A stretch of 19,013 nucleotides of DNA from JBMNOI01 sp050942995. Its GTDB lineage: Bacteria; Chloroflexota; Anaerolineae; UBA1429. Location of the stretch: NCBI GenBank assembly GCA_050942995.1, contig JBMNOI010000074.1:1-19013 (forward strand). The letters run 5' to 3'. The notes beneath the pieces are model-generated. The model had not been told where the DNA came from, did no database searches, and was given only the letters and a program-made list of their open reading frames with translations. Of this stretch, positions 1-6,786 are shown piece after piece. The position numbers and the translations under genes are program-made. Position 1 is the stretch's first letter. Each line of letters begins with the position of its first letter.

Positions 1-56
1 ACAACGGGTGAGGGCGATTTGGCCGTTTGATGGCACTATCAAGCCGCTCCGAAACC

Positions 57-87
57 AAAAACGGCCCCACCCGCACGGGTGGGGCCG
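57..87 (-). terminator. Intrinsic terminator of the ABC exporter operon
   Basis: A perfect 12-bp inverted repeat (CGGCCCCACCCG at 62-73, CGGGTGGGGCCG at 76-87) is followed, reading the minus strand, by five T residues (complement of A57-61). It lies 21 bp past the stop codon of the exporter, so it most likely ends that transcript. Positions 1-56 hold no recognisable gene. Confidence 0.92.
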
Positions 88-108
88 CTCTGCTGTTCCA
101 GAGCCGAG

Positions 109-1932
109 TCAGCCGCCGGTAGCCGCCGATGCGGCGTCCGAAAAGGCCGCCAGCCGGCGTCGATACGCCTGGACGTCCTCCGGGCTGGTGTCGAAACGAC
201 TCTGAATAGTGTACAGGTAGTGATACAATCCCCCACGCTGGATCAGCTCGTCGTGGGTGCCCATCTCCAGAATGCGCTTGCCCTCCAGAACCACGATCAG
301 GTCGGCCTTGCGAATGGTGGACAGCCGGTGGGCGATGATGAGCGTGGTACGCCCCTTCATCAGCCGCTCCAGCGCCTCCTGAATCAGCAGCTCGGTCTCG
401 GTATCCACCGATGACGTGGCCTCGTCCAGGATCAGGATGGGCGCGTCCTTGAGCACCGCGCGTGCGATCGAGATGCGCTGCTTCTGCCCGCCCGAGAGTT
501 TGACGCCGCGTTCGCCGATGAGGGTATCATACCCATCGACCATCTGGGTGATGAACTCGTGGGCGTTGGCGATCTTGGCCGCCTCGATCATCTCCTCTTC
601 GGTGGCGCCGGGCCGCCCAAAGAGAATGTTCTCACGCACCGTGCCGTGGAACAGGAACACATCTTGCAATACCATCGATACCTGCTGTCGCAGGCTCTGG
701 ATGGTCAGATCGCGTACATCATGGCCGTCGATGGTGATCGACCCCTCGATGACGTCGTAAAAGCGCGGGATCAGGCTGGCCAGCGTGGTCTTGCCCACAC
801 CGGTGGGGCCCACCAGCGCCACCATGTGGGTGGCGGGAATATCCAGATCGATATTCTCCAGCACCGTATCACCCTGAGAGTAGCGAAAGGTTACGTTGCG
901 GAACGAGATAGCGCCCCGTACCGGAGCGGGAAGATCCACCGCGCCGGGACGGTCGCTCACCTCGGGGCACTCTTGCAACAGCTCGGAGACCCGATCGGCT
1001 CCCGCCAGCGACTCCTGAACGTGCTCCCAAACATGGCTCAGCACGCGAATCGGCTGGTAGAACAGATCCAGATAGAGGAAGAACGCCACCAGGTCCTCGA
1101 TATGAAGCACCTGCTGGAAGGCCAGCCGACCGCCAAAGTAGATGACGACGACGGTGCCCAGGGAAGAGGCGAATTCGACCAGCGGCCCGAACATGGCCAT
1201 AAGTCGCAACGCATACAGCATCGAGTCCCGATAACGATCGATCCGCTTGCTGATGCGCCCCGCCTCGATCTGCTCGCGGGTGAACGCCTTGATCTCGCGC
1301 ATGCCCGAGATATTGTCGTTCACACTGGCGTTTAGCTCGGCCAGATCGCGCTGCCGCTCGCGAAAAGCCGGTCGCACATACTTGCCGAACCCTTGCATGG
1401 CGATGACGATTAGCGGCACCGGAATCATGGTCAAGAGCGTGAGGGTGACGTTCATCCGCATCATCACCACCATCACGCCGATCAGCATGAACACATTGAC
1501 CAGCATATCCGGAATGGCGTGGGCGATGAGCCGCTCGAACATCTCTGAATCGTTGATCATCCGAGACATGAGCTGACCGGTCTGCTGGTTCTCGTAAAAG
1601 TTGAGGGAGAGCTTTTGCAGGTGAGCATAGATCTCCCGGCGAGCGTCGGCCACCACGCCCCAACCGGCCACATGCGCCATATAGTTGTTCAGGAAGCGCA
1701 GGCCGATCCGCAGAGCGTATACGATGAGGACGCCCATCGCCAGCCGCGTAATAGTCGCTCTCGAGGCCGGATCCCACCCGCTCTCGCGCACCAGGGCGAT
1801 CAACTCGCGGATGATCCATGGCGCCAGCAACTGCACACCGACCAGAGCCACCATGGCGATCACGGTGATAATCAGTGGCTTGATGTACGATCTGGCATAG
1901 GCGAATACAAATTTGAGGGTCTTCAACGCCAC
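109..1932 (-). CDS. ABC exporter, fused membrane and ATPase domains
   Basis: A half-size type IV ABC exporter (MsbA/LmrA/BmrA type) of 607 residues that would dimerise in the cytoplasmic membrane and export a lipid, drug or peptide; the substrate cannot be told from sequence. Residues about 10-310 form the six-helix membrane domain, with the coupling-helix region around 'NFYENQQTGQLMSR' (111-124). The nucleotide-binding domain has Walker A GPTGVGKT (375-382), Q-loop Gln423, signature LSGGQ (479-483), Walker B ILILDE (499-504) and switch His535, so it should be catalytically competent. The start is uncertain: GTG at 1932 lies only 3 nt after GGAGG, while a TTG two codons later has a better 9-nt spacing. 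It follows the O-methyltransferase gene by 49 bp on the same strand and is probably cotranscribed with it. Full-length for the family. Confidence 0.95.
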   Translation of the reverse strand: MALKTLKFVFAYARSYIKPLIITVIAMVALVGVQLLAPWIIRELIALVRESGWDPASRATITRLAMGVLIVYALRIGLRFLNNYMAHVAGWGVVADARREIYAHLQKLSLNFYENQQTGQLMSRMINDSEMFERLIAHAIPDMLVNVFMLIGVMVVMMRMNVTLTLLTMIPVPLIVIAMQGFGKYVRPAFRERQRDLAELNASVNDNISGMREIKAFTREQIEAGRISKRIDRYRDSMLYALRLMAMFGPLVEFASSLGTVVVIYFGGRLAFQQVLHIEDLVAFFLYLDLFYQPIRVLSHVWEHVQESLAGADRVSELLQECPEVSDRPGAVDLPAPVRGAISFRNVTFRYSQGDTVLENIDLDIPATHMVALVGPTGVGKTTLASLIPRFYDVIEGSITIDGHDVRDLTIQSLRQQVSMVLQDVFLFHGTVRENILFGRPGATEEEMIEAAKIANAHEFITQMVDGYDTLIGERGVKLSGGQKQRISIARAVLKDAPILILDEATSSVDTETELLIQEALERLMKGRTTLIIAHRLSTIRKADLIVVLEGKRILEMGTHDELIQRGGLYHYLYTIQSRFDTSPEDVQAYRRRLAAFSDAASAATGG

Positions 1933-1981
1933 TTTCCTCCATTATCCAGGTTACTACGCCTTGACCGCCCTCCAACGGCCT

Positions 1982-2647
1982 CTATGGCAAACGCACCACC
2001 ATCACAGCGTCCAGGTTATCCTCTTCCTTTTTGAAGAAGGGCAGTACCGTCGTCTGATAGTTATGCTGGCTATAGATAAACTTGTTAAAGGCATCGACCG
2101 AGCGCATATACTCCCCTGCGTCAGGTTCGATCGCCCTGCCGTTAAGAAACACATTGTCGATGATGATCAGAGCACCCGGCTTGGAATGAGCCGCCGCCCA
2201 CCGAAAATAGTTGATGTTGTTGGGCTTGTCGGCATCGATAAAAGTCAGGTCCAGTGACTCATCCAGCTCGAGCCGGCTCAGCGTGTCCATCGCCGGCCCC
2301 ACCAGCACCTCGACTTTGTCGGCTACCCCGGCCTGAACGAAAGAATCCCGGGCCAGCGCAGCGTGCTTCTCATTCGCCTCCAGTGTGATGATCTTGCCGT
2401 CAGCCGGCAGGGCCTGGGCCATCCAAACCGTGCTATAGCCGGCCAGCGTCCCGATCTCGAGTATGCGCCGCGCCCTCGTCAGCGTCACCATCAGCCGCAG
2501 AAAACGCCCCTGCTCTGATGTGATCTGAATCTCGGGCACCCCGCGTGTAACCGTCTCGCGCATGATCCAGTCGAATACGGGATCGTCCTGCAGGTTCTCC
2601 TCCATGTAGTTCAGGATGCGAATATAGATATCTTTCAGTTCGGGCAT
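1982..2647 (-). CDS. SAM-dependent O-methyltransferase, CCoAOMT-like (family 3)
   Basis: A 221-residue class I methyltransferase related to the cation-dependent catechol/caffeoyl-CoA O-methyltransferases. Visible motifs are the SAM-binding loop LEIGTLAGYST, the acidic end of strand 2 (TLEANEKHA) and the metal/substrate motif FIDADKPNN, where family members place a catalytic-site Asp. It probably methylates a hydroxyl group of a small soluble substrate in the cytoplasm; the substrate is unknown. The ATG at 2647 is preferred because GAGGAG sits 7 nt upstream. An in-frame ATG at 2713 would add 22 basic residues but has no ribosome binding site and lies about 11 nt from the predicted transcription start. 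It is the first gene of a two-gene operon with the ABC exporter, and divergent from tyrS. Confidence 0.93.
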   Translation of the reverse strand: MPELKDIYIRILNYMEENLQDDPVFDWIMRETVTRGVPEIQITSEQGRFLRLMVTLTRARRILEIGTLAGYSTVWMAQALPADGKIITLEANEKHAALARDSFVQAGVADKVEVLVGPAMDTLSRLELDESLDLTFIDADKPNNINYFRWAAAHSKPGALIIIDNVFLNGRAIEPDAGEYMRSVDAFNKFIYSQHNYQTTVLPFFKKEEDNLDAVMVVRLP

Positions 2648-2683
2648 GCCGCATCTCCTCGTCGCGCGTCGCGCATAAAAATG

Positions 2684-2724
2684 GTCCGCCACCTTGCCCC
2701 GGCGCGGCAGCATCGCGGGCGGAC
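2684..2724 (-). promoter_or_regulatory. Terminator-like hairpin in the methyltransferase leader
   Basis: Read on the minus strand, GTCCGCC (2724-2718) pairs with GGCGGAC (2690-2684), with a 27-nt loop, and is followed by CATTTTTATG. This gives an attenuator-like stem plus T5 tract between the predicted transcription start and the start codon. The stem is only 7 bp and the loop long, so this is a candidate only. Confidence 0.35.
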
Positions 2725-2730
2725 TGTATC

Positions 2731-2759
2731 ATTATACTCCCATGTGAGAGGTGTGACAA
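2731..2759 (-). promoter_or_regulatory. Sigma70-type promoter for the methyltransferase/ABC operon
   Basis: On the minus strand TTGTCA (2759-2754) and TATAAT (2736-2731) are separated by 17 nt. Transcription would start near 2724, about 77 nt before the ATG at 2647. Confidence 0.75.
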
Positions 2760-2854
2760 CCGCTTGTTCATCAGGGTTGTGTCATTGTCCGGTATTACTT
2801 TCTGGTCTCTGCCAGGAGCGAACGGTTCACGAGAAAAGCTACGAGTTGTATTCG

Positions 2855-2878
2855 CCCCTTTCGGAAGGGGTTGGTTTG
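2855..2878 (+). terminator. Terminator-like hairpin between divergent promoters
   Basis: CCCCTT (2855-2860), loop TCGG and AAGGGG (2865-2870) form a 6-bp stem with a stable tetraloop, followed by TTGGTTTG on the plus strand. No gene was found upstream of it between the two divergent promoters (about 2760-2918), so what it would terminate is unclear; it could insulate tyrS or end a short untranslated RNA. Confidence 0.35.
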
Positions 2879-2918
2879 CGGCTTGTGCGCAGCCTGATCG
2901 TTCATCGGGCGTATCTTT

Positions 2919-2947
2919 TTGACGCGGCATGCATGCCCATCTATAAT
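2919..2947 (+). promoter_or_regulatory. Sigma70-type promoter for tyrS
   Basis: TTGACG (2919-2924) and a perfect TATAAT (2942-2947) are spaced by 17 nt. Transcription would start near 2954, giving a leader of about 280 nt before the tyrS ATG, long enough for RNA-based control. Confidence 0.85.
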
Positions 2948-2976
2948 ATCGTCCATCTTGTTTGGAGTGTTTCCTC

Positions 2977-3030
2977 ATGTTACTCAACGGCCTGCCTTAC
3001 ATCCGTTACGTCTACGCCGGCGGGCTGTGA
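2977..3030 (+). CDS. Candidate tyrS leader peptide, three Tyr codons
   Basis: A 17-codon ORF, ATG to TGA, encoding MLLNGLPYIRYVYAGGL. It begins about 23 nt after the predicted transcription start and has GGAG (2964-2967) 9 nt upstream of its ATG. Three of its codons are TAC (Tyr), at 2998, 3007 and 3013, within six codons. It precedes the gene for tyrosyl-tRNA synthetase, and its stop codon lies inside the first arm of a set of alternative RNA helices. This is the layout of amino-acid leader peptides (trp, his, pheA type): ribosomes would stall at the Tyr codons when charged tRNA-Tyr is scarce. The ORF, codons and ribosome binding site are seen directly; the regulatory role is inferred. It is too short for ordinary gene callers. 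Confidence 0.75.
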   Translation: MLLNGLPYIRYVYAGGL

Positions 3031-3228
3031 CCTGCTCCAGTGAGGGTCGGATCGGGTCACAGCCGGCGCATCCCGGCGGAGCAGTGATCCGACCCCTCAC
3101 GAATATTTGAACCCCCTTTCGGGCTCAGCTGTACAGTTGGGCAGAGCATGTCCGCGTCCTGCGCGGCAGTCAGTAGCCCTGCCCGTACCCGTACAGAGCG
3201 GCCCGCACCCACCCTTTGGAGCAGGAGG
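3023..3228 (+). promoter_or_regulatory. Candidate tyrosine attenuator RNA with competing helices
   Basis: Segment 1, GGCTGTGACC (3023-3032), overlaps the leader stop codon and pairs perfectly with GGTCACAGCC (3055-3064). Segment 2, CCTGCTCCA (3031-3039), can pair over 7 bp with GGAGCAG (3078-3084) or over 9 bp with TGGAGCAGG (3217-3225), which overlaps the tyrS Shine-Dalgarno AGGAGG (3223-3228). Segment 3, GTGAGGGTCGGATC (3040-3053), pairs with 3086-3100 over 14 bp with one bulged C. An inner hairpin GCCGG/CCGGC lies at 3062-3077, and another folded block at 3132-3188 (GGGCAG/CTGCCC outside CCGCG/CGCGG). Helices 1, 2 and 3 cross each other, so they compete. There is no strong U-tract after 3100, so control of translation start is more likely than transcription termination. 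No T-box consensus (AGGGTGGNACCGCG) is present. Confidence 0.65.
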
Positions 3229-3234
3229 ATTTAC

Positions 3235-4470
3235 ATGCGTTCGACGCTTCCGCTGGACGAGCAGGTGGCATTGCTGATGCGCGGCGTCACCTACGGCGAT
3301 CCGCAGACTGAGGCGACCATGACGGCCGAGCTGCGCCAACGACTGGCCGAATCGTTAGAGACGGGCCGACCGTTGCGCGTCTACCTGGGGGTGGACCCCA
3401 CCTCCACCGATCTACATCTGGGGCACACCGTCCCGCTGCGCAAGCTACGCCAGTTTCAGGATCTGGGCCATGAGGTGATTTTCCTTATCGGTTCGTTCAC
3501 CGCCCTCATCGGCGATCCATCCGATAAAGACAGCGCCCGCACCCAGCAGACCCCGGAGCAGGTCGAGGCCAACGCCCGCACCTATGTCGAACAGGTCTAT
3601 CGCGTGCTGGATCGTGACCGTACCATCATCGAGTACAATCACCGCTGGCTGGCGTCACTCGATTTTTCCCAATTGATCGAATTGGGCAGCCATTTCACCG
3701 TGCAGCAGTTCCTGGCGCGAGATAATTTCGCCCGGCGCCACGCCAAAGGCGATCCCATCTGGTTGCACGAGTTCTTTTACGCCCTGATGCAGGCCTACGA
3801 TGCCGTGGCACTACACACTGATGTACAGGTCGGAGGCACCGAGCAGCTCTTTAACCTGATGGCCGGACGCAAGCTGATGGAGGCCCGGGGCATGCGCCCG
3901 CAAATTTGCATCACCCTGCCCATTCTGGTAGGCACCGACGGCCATGCCAGAATGTCCAAGTCGATGGGAAACACCATCGGCATCGCCGAGCCTCCCGAAA
4001 CGCAGTATGGCAAGGTCATGTCGCTGCCCGACCACGCCATGCGCAGCTTTTTCGAGCTGGTGACACGCTGGACCCCGGCCGAGATCGACGAGATATTCGC
4101 GCAGTGGGAGGCCGGGCAGATTCACCCCCGCGATGTCAAGATGCGCCTGGCGTTCGAGATCGTCGAGATCTTTCATGGCACCGAGGCGGCCCATGCCGCT
4201 GAGGAACACTTTCGCACCGTCTTTCAACGGCGAGAGCTGCCTTCCGACATGCCCACCTACACGCTCACAGAGCCCATCGGCATCGTCGATTTGCTGGTGG
4301 AGAGCGGCCTGACGACGAGTAAAAGCCAGGCCCGCCGGCTCATCGCTCAGGGTGCCGTGCGCCTGGACGGAGAGGTTATCGACGATATCGGCACCCTCGT
4401 CGCGCCGCGCTCCACGATCCTTCAGGTGGGCCGACGTCGCTTCTTGCAGATCGTGCCCGCGAATGCTTAG
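3235..4470 (+). CDS. tyrS: Tyrosyl-tRNA synthetase
   Basis: Charges tRNA-Tyr with tyrosine using ATP; cytoplasmic, class Ic, normally a homodimer. The 411-residue product has the Rossmann catalytic domain with a HIGH-type motif HLGH (61-64) in 'GVDPTSTDLHLGH', a KMSKS-type motif RMSKS (239-243), and a C-terminal S4 RNA-binding domain from about residue 350 ('SGLTTSKSQARRLIAQGAVRLDG'). The sequence resembles the TyrZ-like branch more than the E. coli TyrS branch, which is a judgement from motif style only. ATG 3235 is chosen because AGGAGG (3223-3228) lies 6 nt upstream; a GTG/ATG extension back to 3148 gives unrelated residues and overlaps the leader RNA. It is a single-gene unit behind its own promoter and leader. 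No clear terminator was found downstream. Confidence 0.97.
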   Translation: MRSTLPLDEQVALLMRGVTYGDPQTEATMTAELRQRLAESLETGRPLRVYLGVDPTSTDLHLGHTVPLRKLRQFQDLGHEVIFLIGSFTALIGDPSDKDSARTQQTPEQVEANARTYVEQVYRVLDRDRTIIEYNHRWLASLDFSQLIELGSHFTVQQFLARDNFARRHAKGDPIWLHEFFYALMQAYDAVALHTDVQVGGTEQLFNLMAGRKLMEARGMRPQICITLPILVGTDGHARMSKSMGNTIGIAEPPETQYGKVMSLPDHAMRSFFELVTRWTPAEIDEIFAQWEAGQIHPRDVKMRLAFEIVEIFHGTEAAHAAEEHFRTVFQRRELPSDMPTYTLTEPIGIVDLLVESGLTTSKSQARRLIAQGAVRLDGEVIDDIGTLVAPRSTILQVGRRRFLQIVPANA

Positions 4471-4668
4471 GCGGTGCCTGAAATAGAACGTTGCATGTGC
4501 CTGTCAGGGCAATGTGAGGGCCACAAATACCCCTCTCCAAAGTGCGGTTCCCTGATGTGCATGTTGCGCGACGCTGAATGATCGCCGGCGCCGCCTGAAC
4601 GACACGTCGACAGGGACGCAGCATATCGCCGACATGCCATGGTCGTTCTTGTGCAGCATGATCTCAAC

Positions 4669-4697
4669 TTGACAGGTGAAGCATTCGCCGCTATCCT
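4669..4697 (+). promoter_or_regulatory. Sigma70-type promoter for the hydrogenase-sensor cluster
   Basis: Perfect TTGACA (4669-4674), 17-nt spacer and TATCCT (4692-4697). Transcription would start near 4704, about 98 nt before the TTG start of the ferredoxin gene. Confidence 0.65.
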
Positions 4698-4760
4698 TTG
4701 TGACAAAAGGTACAAATAAAGGAAGTAGATAGAGACGGCCGCTGACCTCATCCTGCCCCA

Positions 4761-4790
4761 TCATGTTCAGCACAATCATGTTCAGCACAA
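4761..4790 (+). repeat. Perfect 15-bp tandem duplication beside a ribosome binding site
   Basis: TCATGTTCAGCACAA occurs twice without a gap (4761-4775 and 4776-4790). The last A of the second copy is the first base of the AGGAGG (4790-4795) that serves the TTG start at 4802. Confidence 0.9.
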
Positions 4791-4801
4791 GGAGGCAGTC
4801 G

Positions 4802-5065
4802 TTGCTCACAATAACGATCTGTGTGGGAAGCTCCGTGCAGCGCGCGCGGCTCTGACGATTTGGCCGCCCGGCTGGAGGAACTGCTGGCTCGAGAGAATGT
4901 GGCCTGTCGGGTGGAGATGATCGGCTCCTTCTGTATGGAGGAATGCTCTCGGGGCGTCTCGGTACGGGTGGGTGACCGCCAGTACCGAGAGGTGCACCCG
5001 GAGAACGCCGAAACCTTTTTTATCGAGAGATCATGCCCTTGCTTCAAACCGAAGAGCCGAAATGA
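4802..5065 (+). pseudogene. Thioredoxin-like [2Fe-2S] ferredoxin, frameshifted
   Basis: Small NuoE-type ferredoxin of the kind found beside [FeFe]-hydrogenases; it would pass electrons to or from the hydrogenase. Reconstructed, it is about 87 residues, starting MLTITICVGSSC and ending MPLLQTEEPK. The four cluster cysteines fit C-x4-C (CVGSSC) and C-x3-C (FCMEEC), followed by the typical VRVGDRQY and PENAETFF segments. The TTG start at 4802 has AGGAGG 6 nt upstream. Two lesions break it: an extra base at 4835, exactly before the second cluster Cys codon, and a run of six T at 5016-5021 where seven would restore the frame. With both repaired, the gene ends in a TGA (5063-5065) that overlaps the next ATG as ATGA, a strong sign that the reconstruction is right. 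As sequenced it cannot make the full protein unless the indels are errors. Confidence 0.85.
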
Positions 5066-6786
5066 CAGATTGGGTCATCAGCACCAACCGGGCCCGCTGC
5101 CGCGACTGTTACCGCTGTGTCCGCATCTGCCTTCAAGGCCGTCAAGGTGCACGATGGTCAGGCGCAGGTCGTCCCCGAGCTATGTGTCGCCTGTGCTTCC
5201 TGTGTGCGGGTGTGCCCGCAGGAGGCCAAGTCGATTCGTGATGATCGCCCGGCCATCGTCGAGGCCATTCGTTCGGGCCGCAAAGTGGTCGCCAGCGTGG
5301 CGACATCGTCCCCCGCCTTTTTCGGCATCCGCACCTTTGCCGAGATGGAAAAGATGCTGTCCGCCCTGGGTTTTGCCGCCGCCGGCGAGACGGCCTATGG
5401 CGCCGAGATGGTCGCCCGTGTGCATCGCGAGTATGTCGAAGCGCACCCCGAACGCCACCCGATCATCACCTCGTCGTGCCCGGTAGTCGTCAACCTGATC
5501 GAGCGATACTATCCCGACCTCATCCCTCATCTGGCGCCGCTGGTATCGCCCATGGTGGCGCACGGCCGCACGTTGCGCCAGCGCCACGGCGAGGATGCCT
5601 ATGTGGTCTTTATCGGCCCCTGCATCGCCAAGAAGCAAGAGATGTGCCGTGACGAGGTGGCCGACGCCATCGATGCCGTCCTCACTTTTACCGAGTTGCA
5701 GGAGTGGATCGAGGCAGAAGGCTCTGCGGTGCGCTCTGCCACCGATGATGGCGATACGGCGGATGTGCAGGTCGATCCCGATGCCAGGCTCTTTCCCATA
5801 GAGGGGGCCTGGTGGGCGCCGCGCGCATGAACACCGATATCCTGGCACGCCAGATCGTCACCACATCGGGGATGGAGGCTTGCCTCGATGTGCTAAAGGG
5901 CATCCGGCAGGGGACGCTCACCGCGCATATAGTCGAGCTGATGGCCTGCGAAGGGGGCTGCATCAACGGCCCGGTAATGCGAGACCAGGAGAGCATGTTC
6001 GTCGCCCGGCAGCGTATTCTCGAATATGCCGCCCGACGACGCCCCGAGCCGCTGCAACCTCGTGAGAGCTGGCCGGTGATGACGCAAACCTATACCGATT
6101 GCACCACGCCGGTTCCCGAATTCAACGAGGAGCAGATCCGCGAGATCATGCGCCGGGTGGACAAGTACACGCCGGAGGATGAGCTGAACTGCGGCGCCTG
6201 CGGCTATGCAACCTGCCGTGAAAAGGCAGTAGCCACATTGCGCGGCATGGCCGAGGCCACCATGTGCATCCCCTACATGCGTCGCCGCGCCGAGTCGTTG
6301 CGACAGGTGGTGATGGATGTAACGCCTAACGCGATCCTCATCGTCGATACCGGTCTGCACATCCAGGAGATGTCGGTCTCGGCCGAGACGATGCTGAACT
6401 GTCACTTTGCCGCAGTGCGCGGCAAGCCACTTCAGACCATCATGCCGGTGGTGGATGCCTTTGCCCGGGTGCGCGAATCACTTCGGCCCGTCTTCAACGA
6501 GACGGTGCACCTGCGCGATGACCTGATCGTCGAGCAAACCATCGTCCCGGTGCACGGGCAAAGCCTGATGCTGGGCATCCTGCGCGATGTAACCGACCGC
6601 GAACGGCAGAACGCCGACCTGGAACACTTGCGCAAAGAGACGTTGTCGCGCACGCAAGAGGTGGTGCGCAAGCAGATGCGTGTGGCGCAAGAAATCGCCC
6701 AGCTCCTGGGTGAGACCACCGCCGAGACCAAGATAATGCTTTCGCGGCCGGCGAGCTTGCTTAACGAGGATGGCGGCGACTCATGA
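5062..6786 (+). pseudogene. hydS: HydS-type [FeFe]-hydrogenase with PAS domain, frameshifted
   Basis: Reconstructed product of roughly 575 residues. In order: two N-terminal [4Fe-4S] motifs (CRDCYRCVRIC; CVACASCVRVCP); the H-cluster domain with TSSCP near 5467, GPCIAKK near 5613 and MACEGGCINGP near 5943; an extra cluster motif NCGACGYATC with a distal Cys (about 6187-6270); a PAS domain (about 6300-6600); and a C-terminal helix. This is the layout of group C (HydS) hydrogenases, thought to sense H2 or redox state rather than produce H2 in bulk. The gene is broken at 5131 (one base too many or two too few, just before the expected Pro of the first cluster motif) and in the G-run 5803-5807 (one G short). 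Both ends overlap their neighbours as ATGA, so the cluster was translationally coupled. Confidence 0.88.

Larger units (their letters stand above)
4471..4801 (+). other. Intergenic region between tyrS and the hydrogenase cluster
   Basis: 331 bp without a convincing gene. Small minus-strand frames exist but lack ribosome binding sites and recognisable motifs. The region holds a promoter at 4669-4697, an imperfect inverted repeat CCTTTGTG/ACAAAAGG at 4695-4710 around the predicted start of transcription, a 15-bp tandem repeat (4761-4790) and the Shine-Dalgarno of the next gene. Confidence 0.7.

Noticed and set aside
2954..3234. T-box riboswitch in the tyrS leader
   Set aside because: Leader length and gene fit, but the conserved AGGGTGGNACCGCG antiterminator sequence and a U-tract terminator were not found; the short Tyr-rich ORF explains the region better.
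3148..3234. Upstream in-frame start for tyrS
   Set aside because: It adds 29 residues unlike the family and has no ribosome binding site; AGGAGG sits correctly before the ATG at 3235.
4695..4710. Rex binding site
   Set aside because: Half-sites do not match TTGTGA-N6-TCACAA; kept only as an unassigned palindrome.
4376..4809. Small minus-strand frames between tyrS and the ferredoxin gene
   Set aside because: No ribosome binding site, no recognisable motif, and overlap with the plus-strand promoter, tandem repeat and ferredoxin start.
5117..5830. Hydrogenase fragment as an independent intact gene starting at 5117
   Set aside because: The GTG lies inside the first iron-sulfur motif of the upstream frame and has no ribosome binding site; motifs continue across both breaks, so it is the middle of one frameshifted gene.
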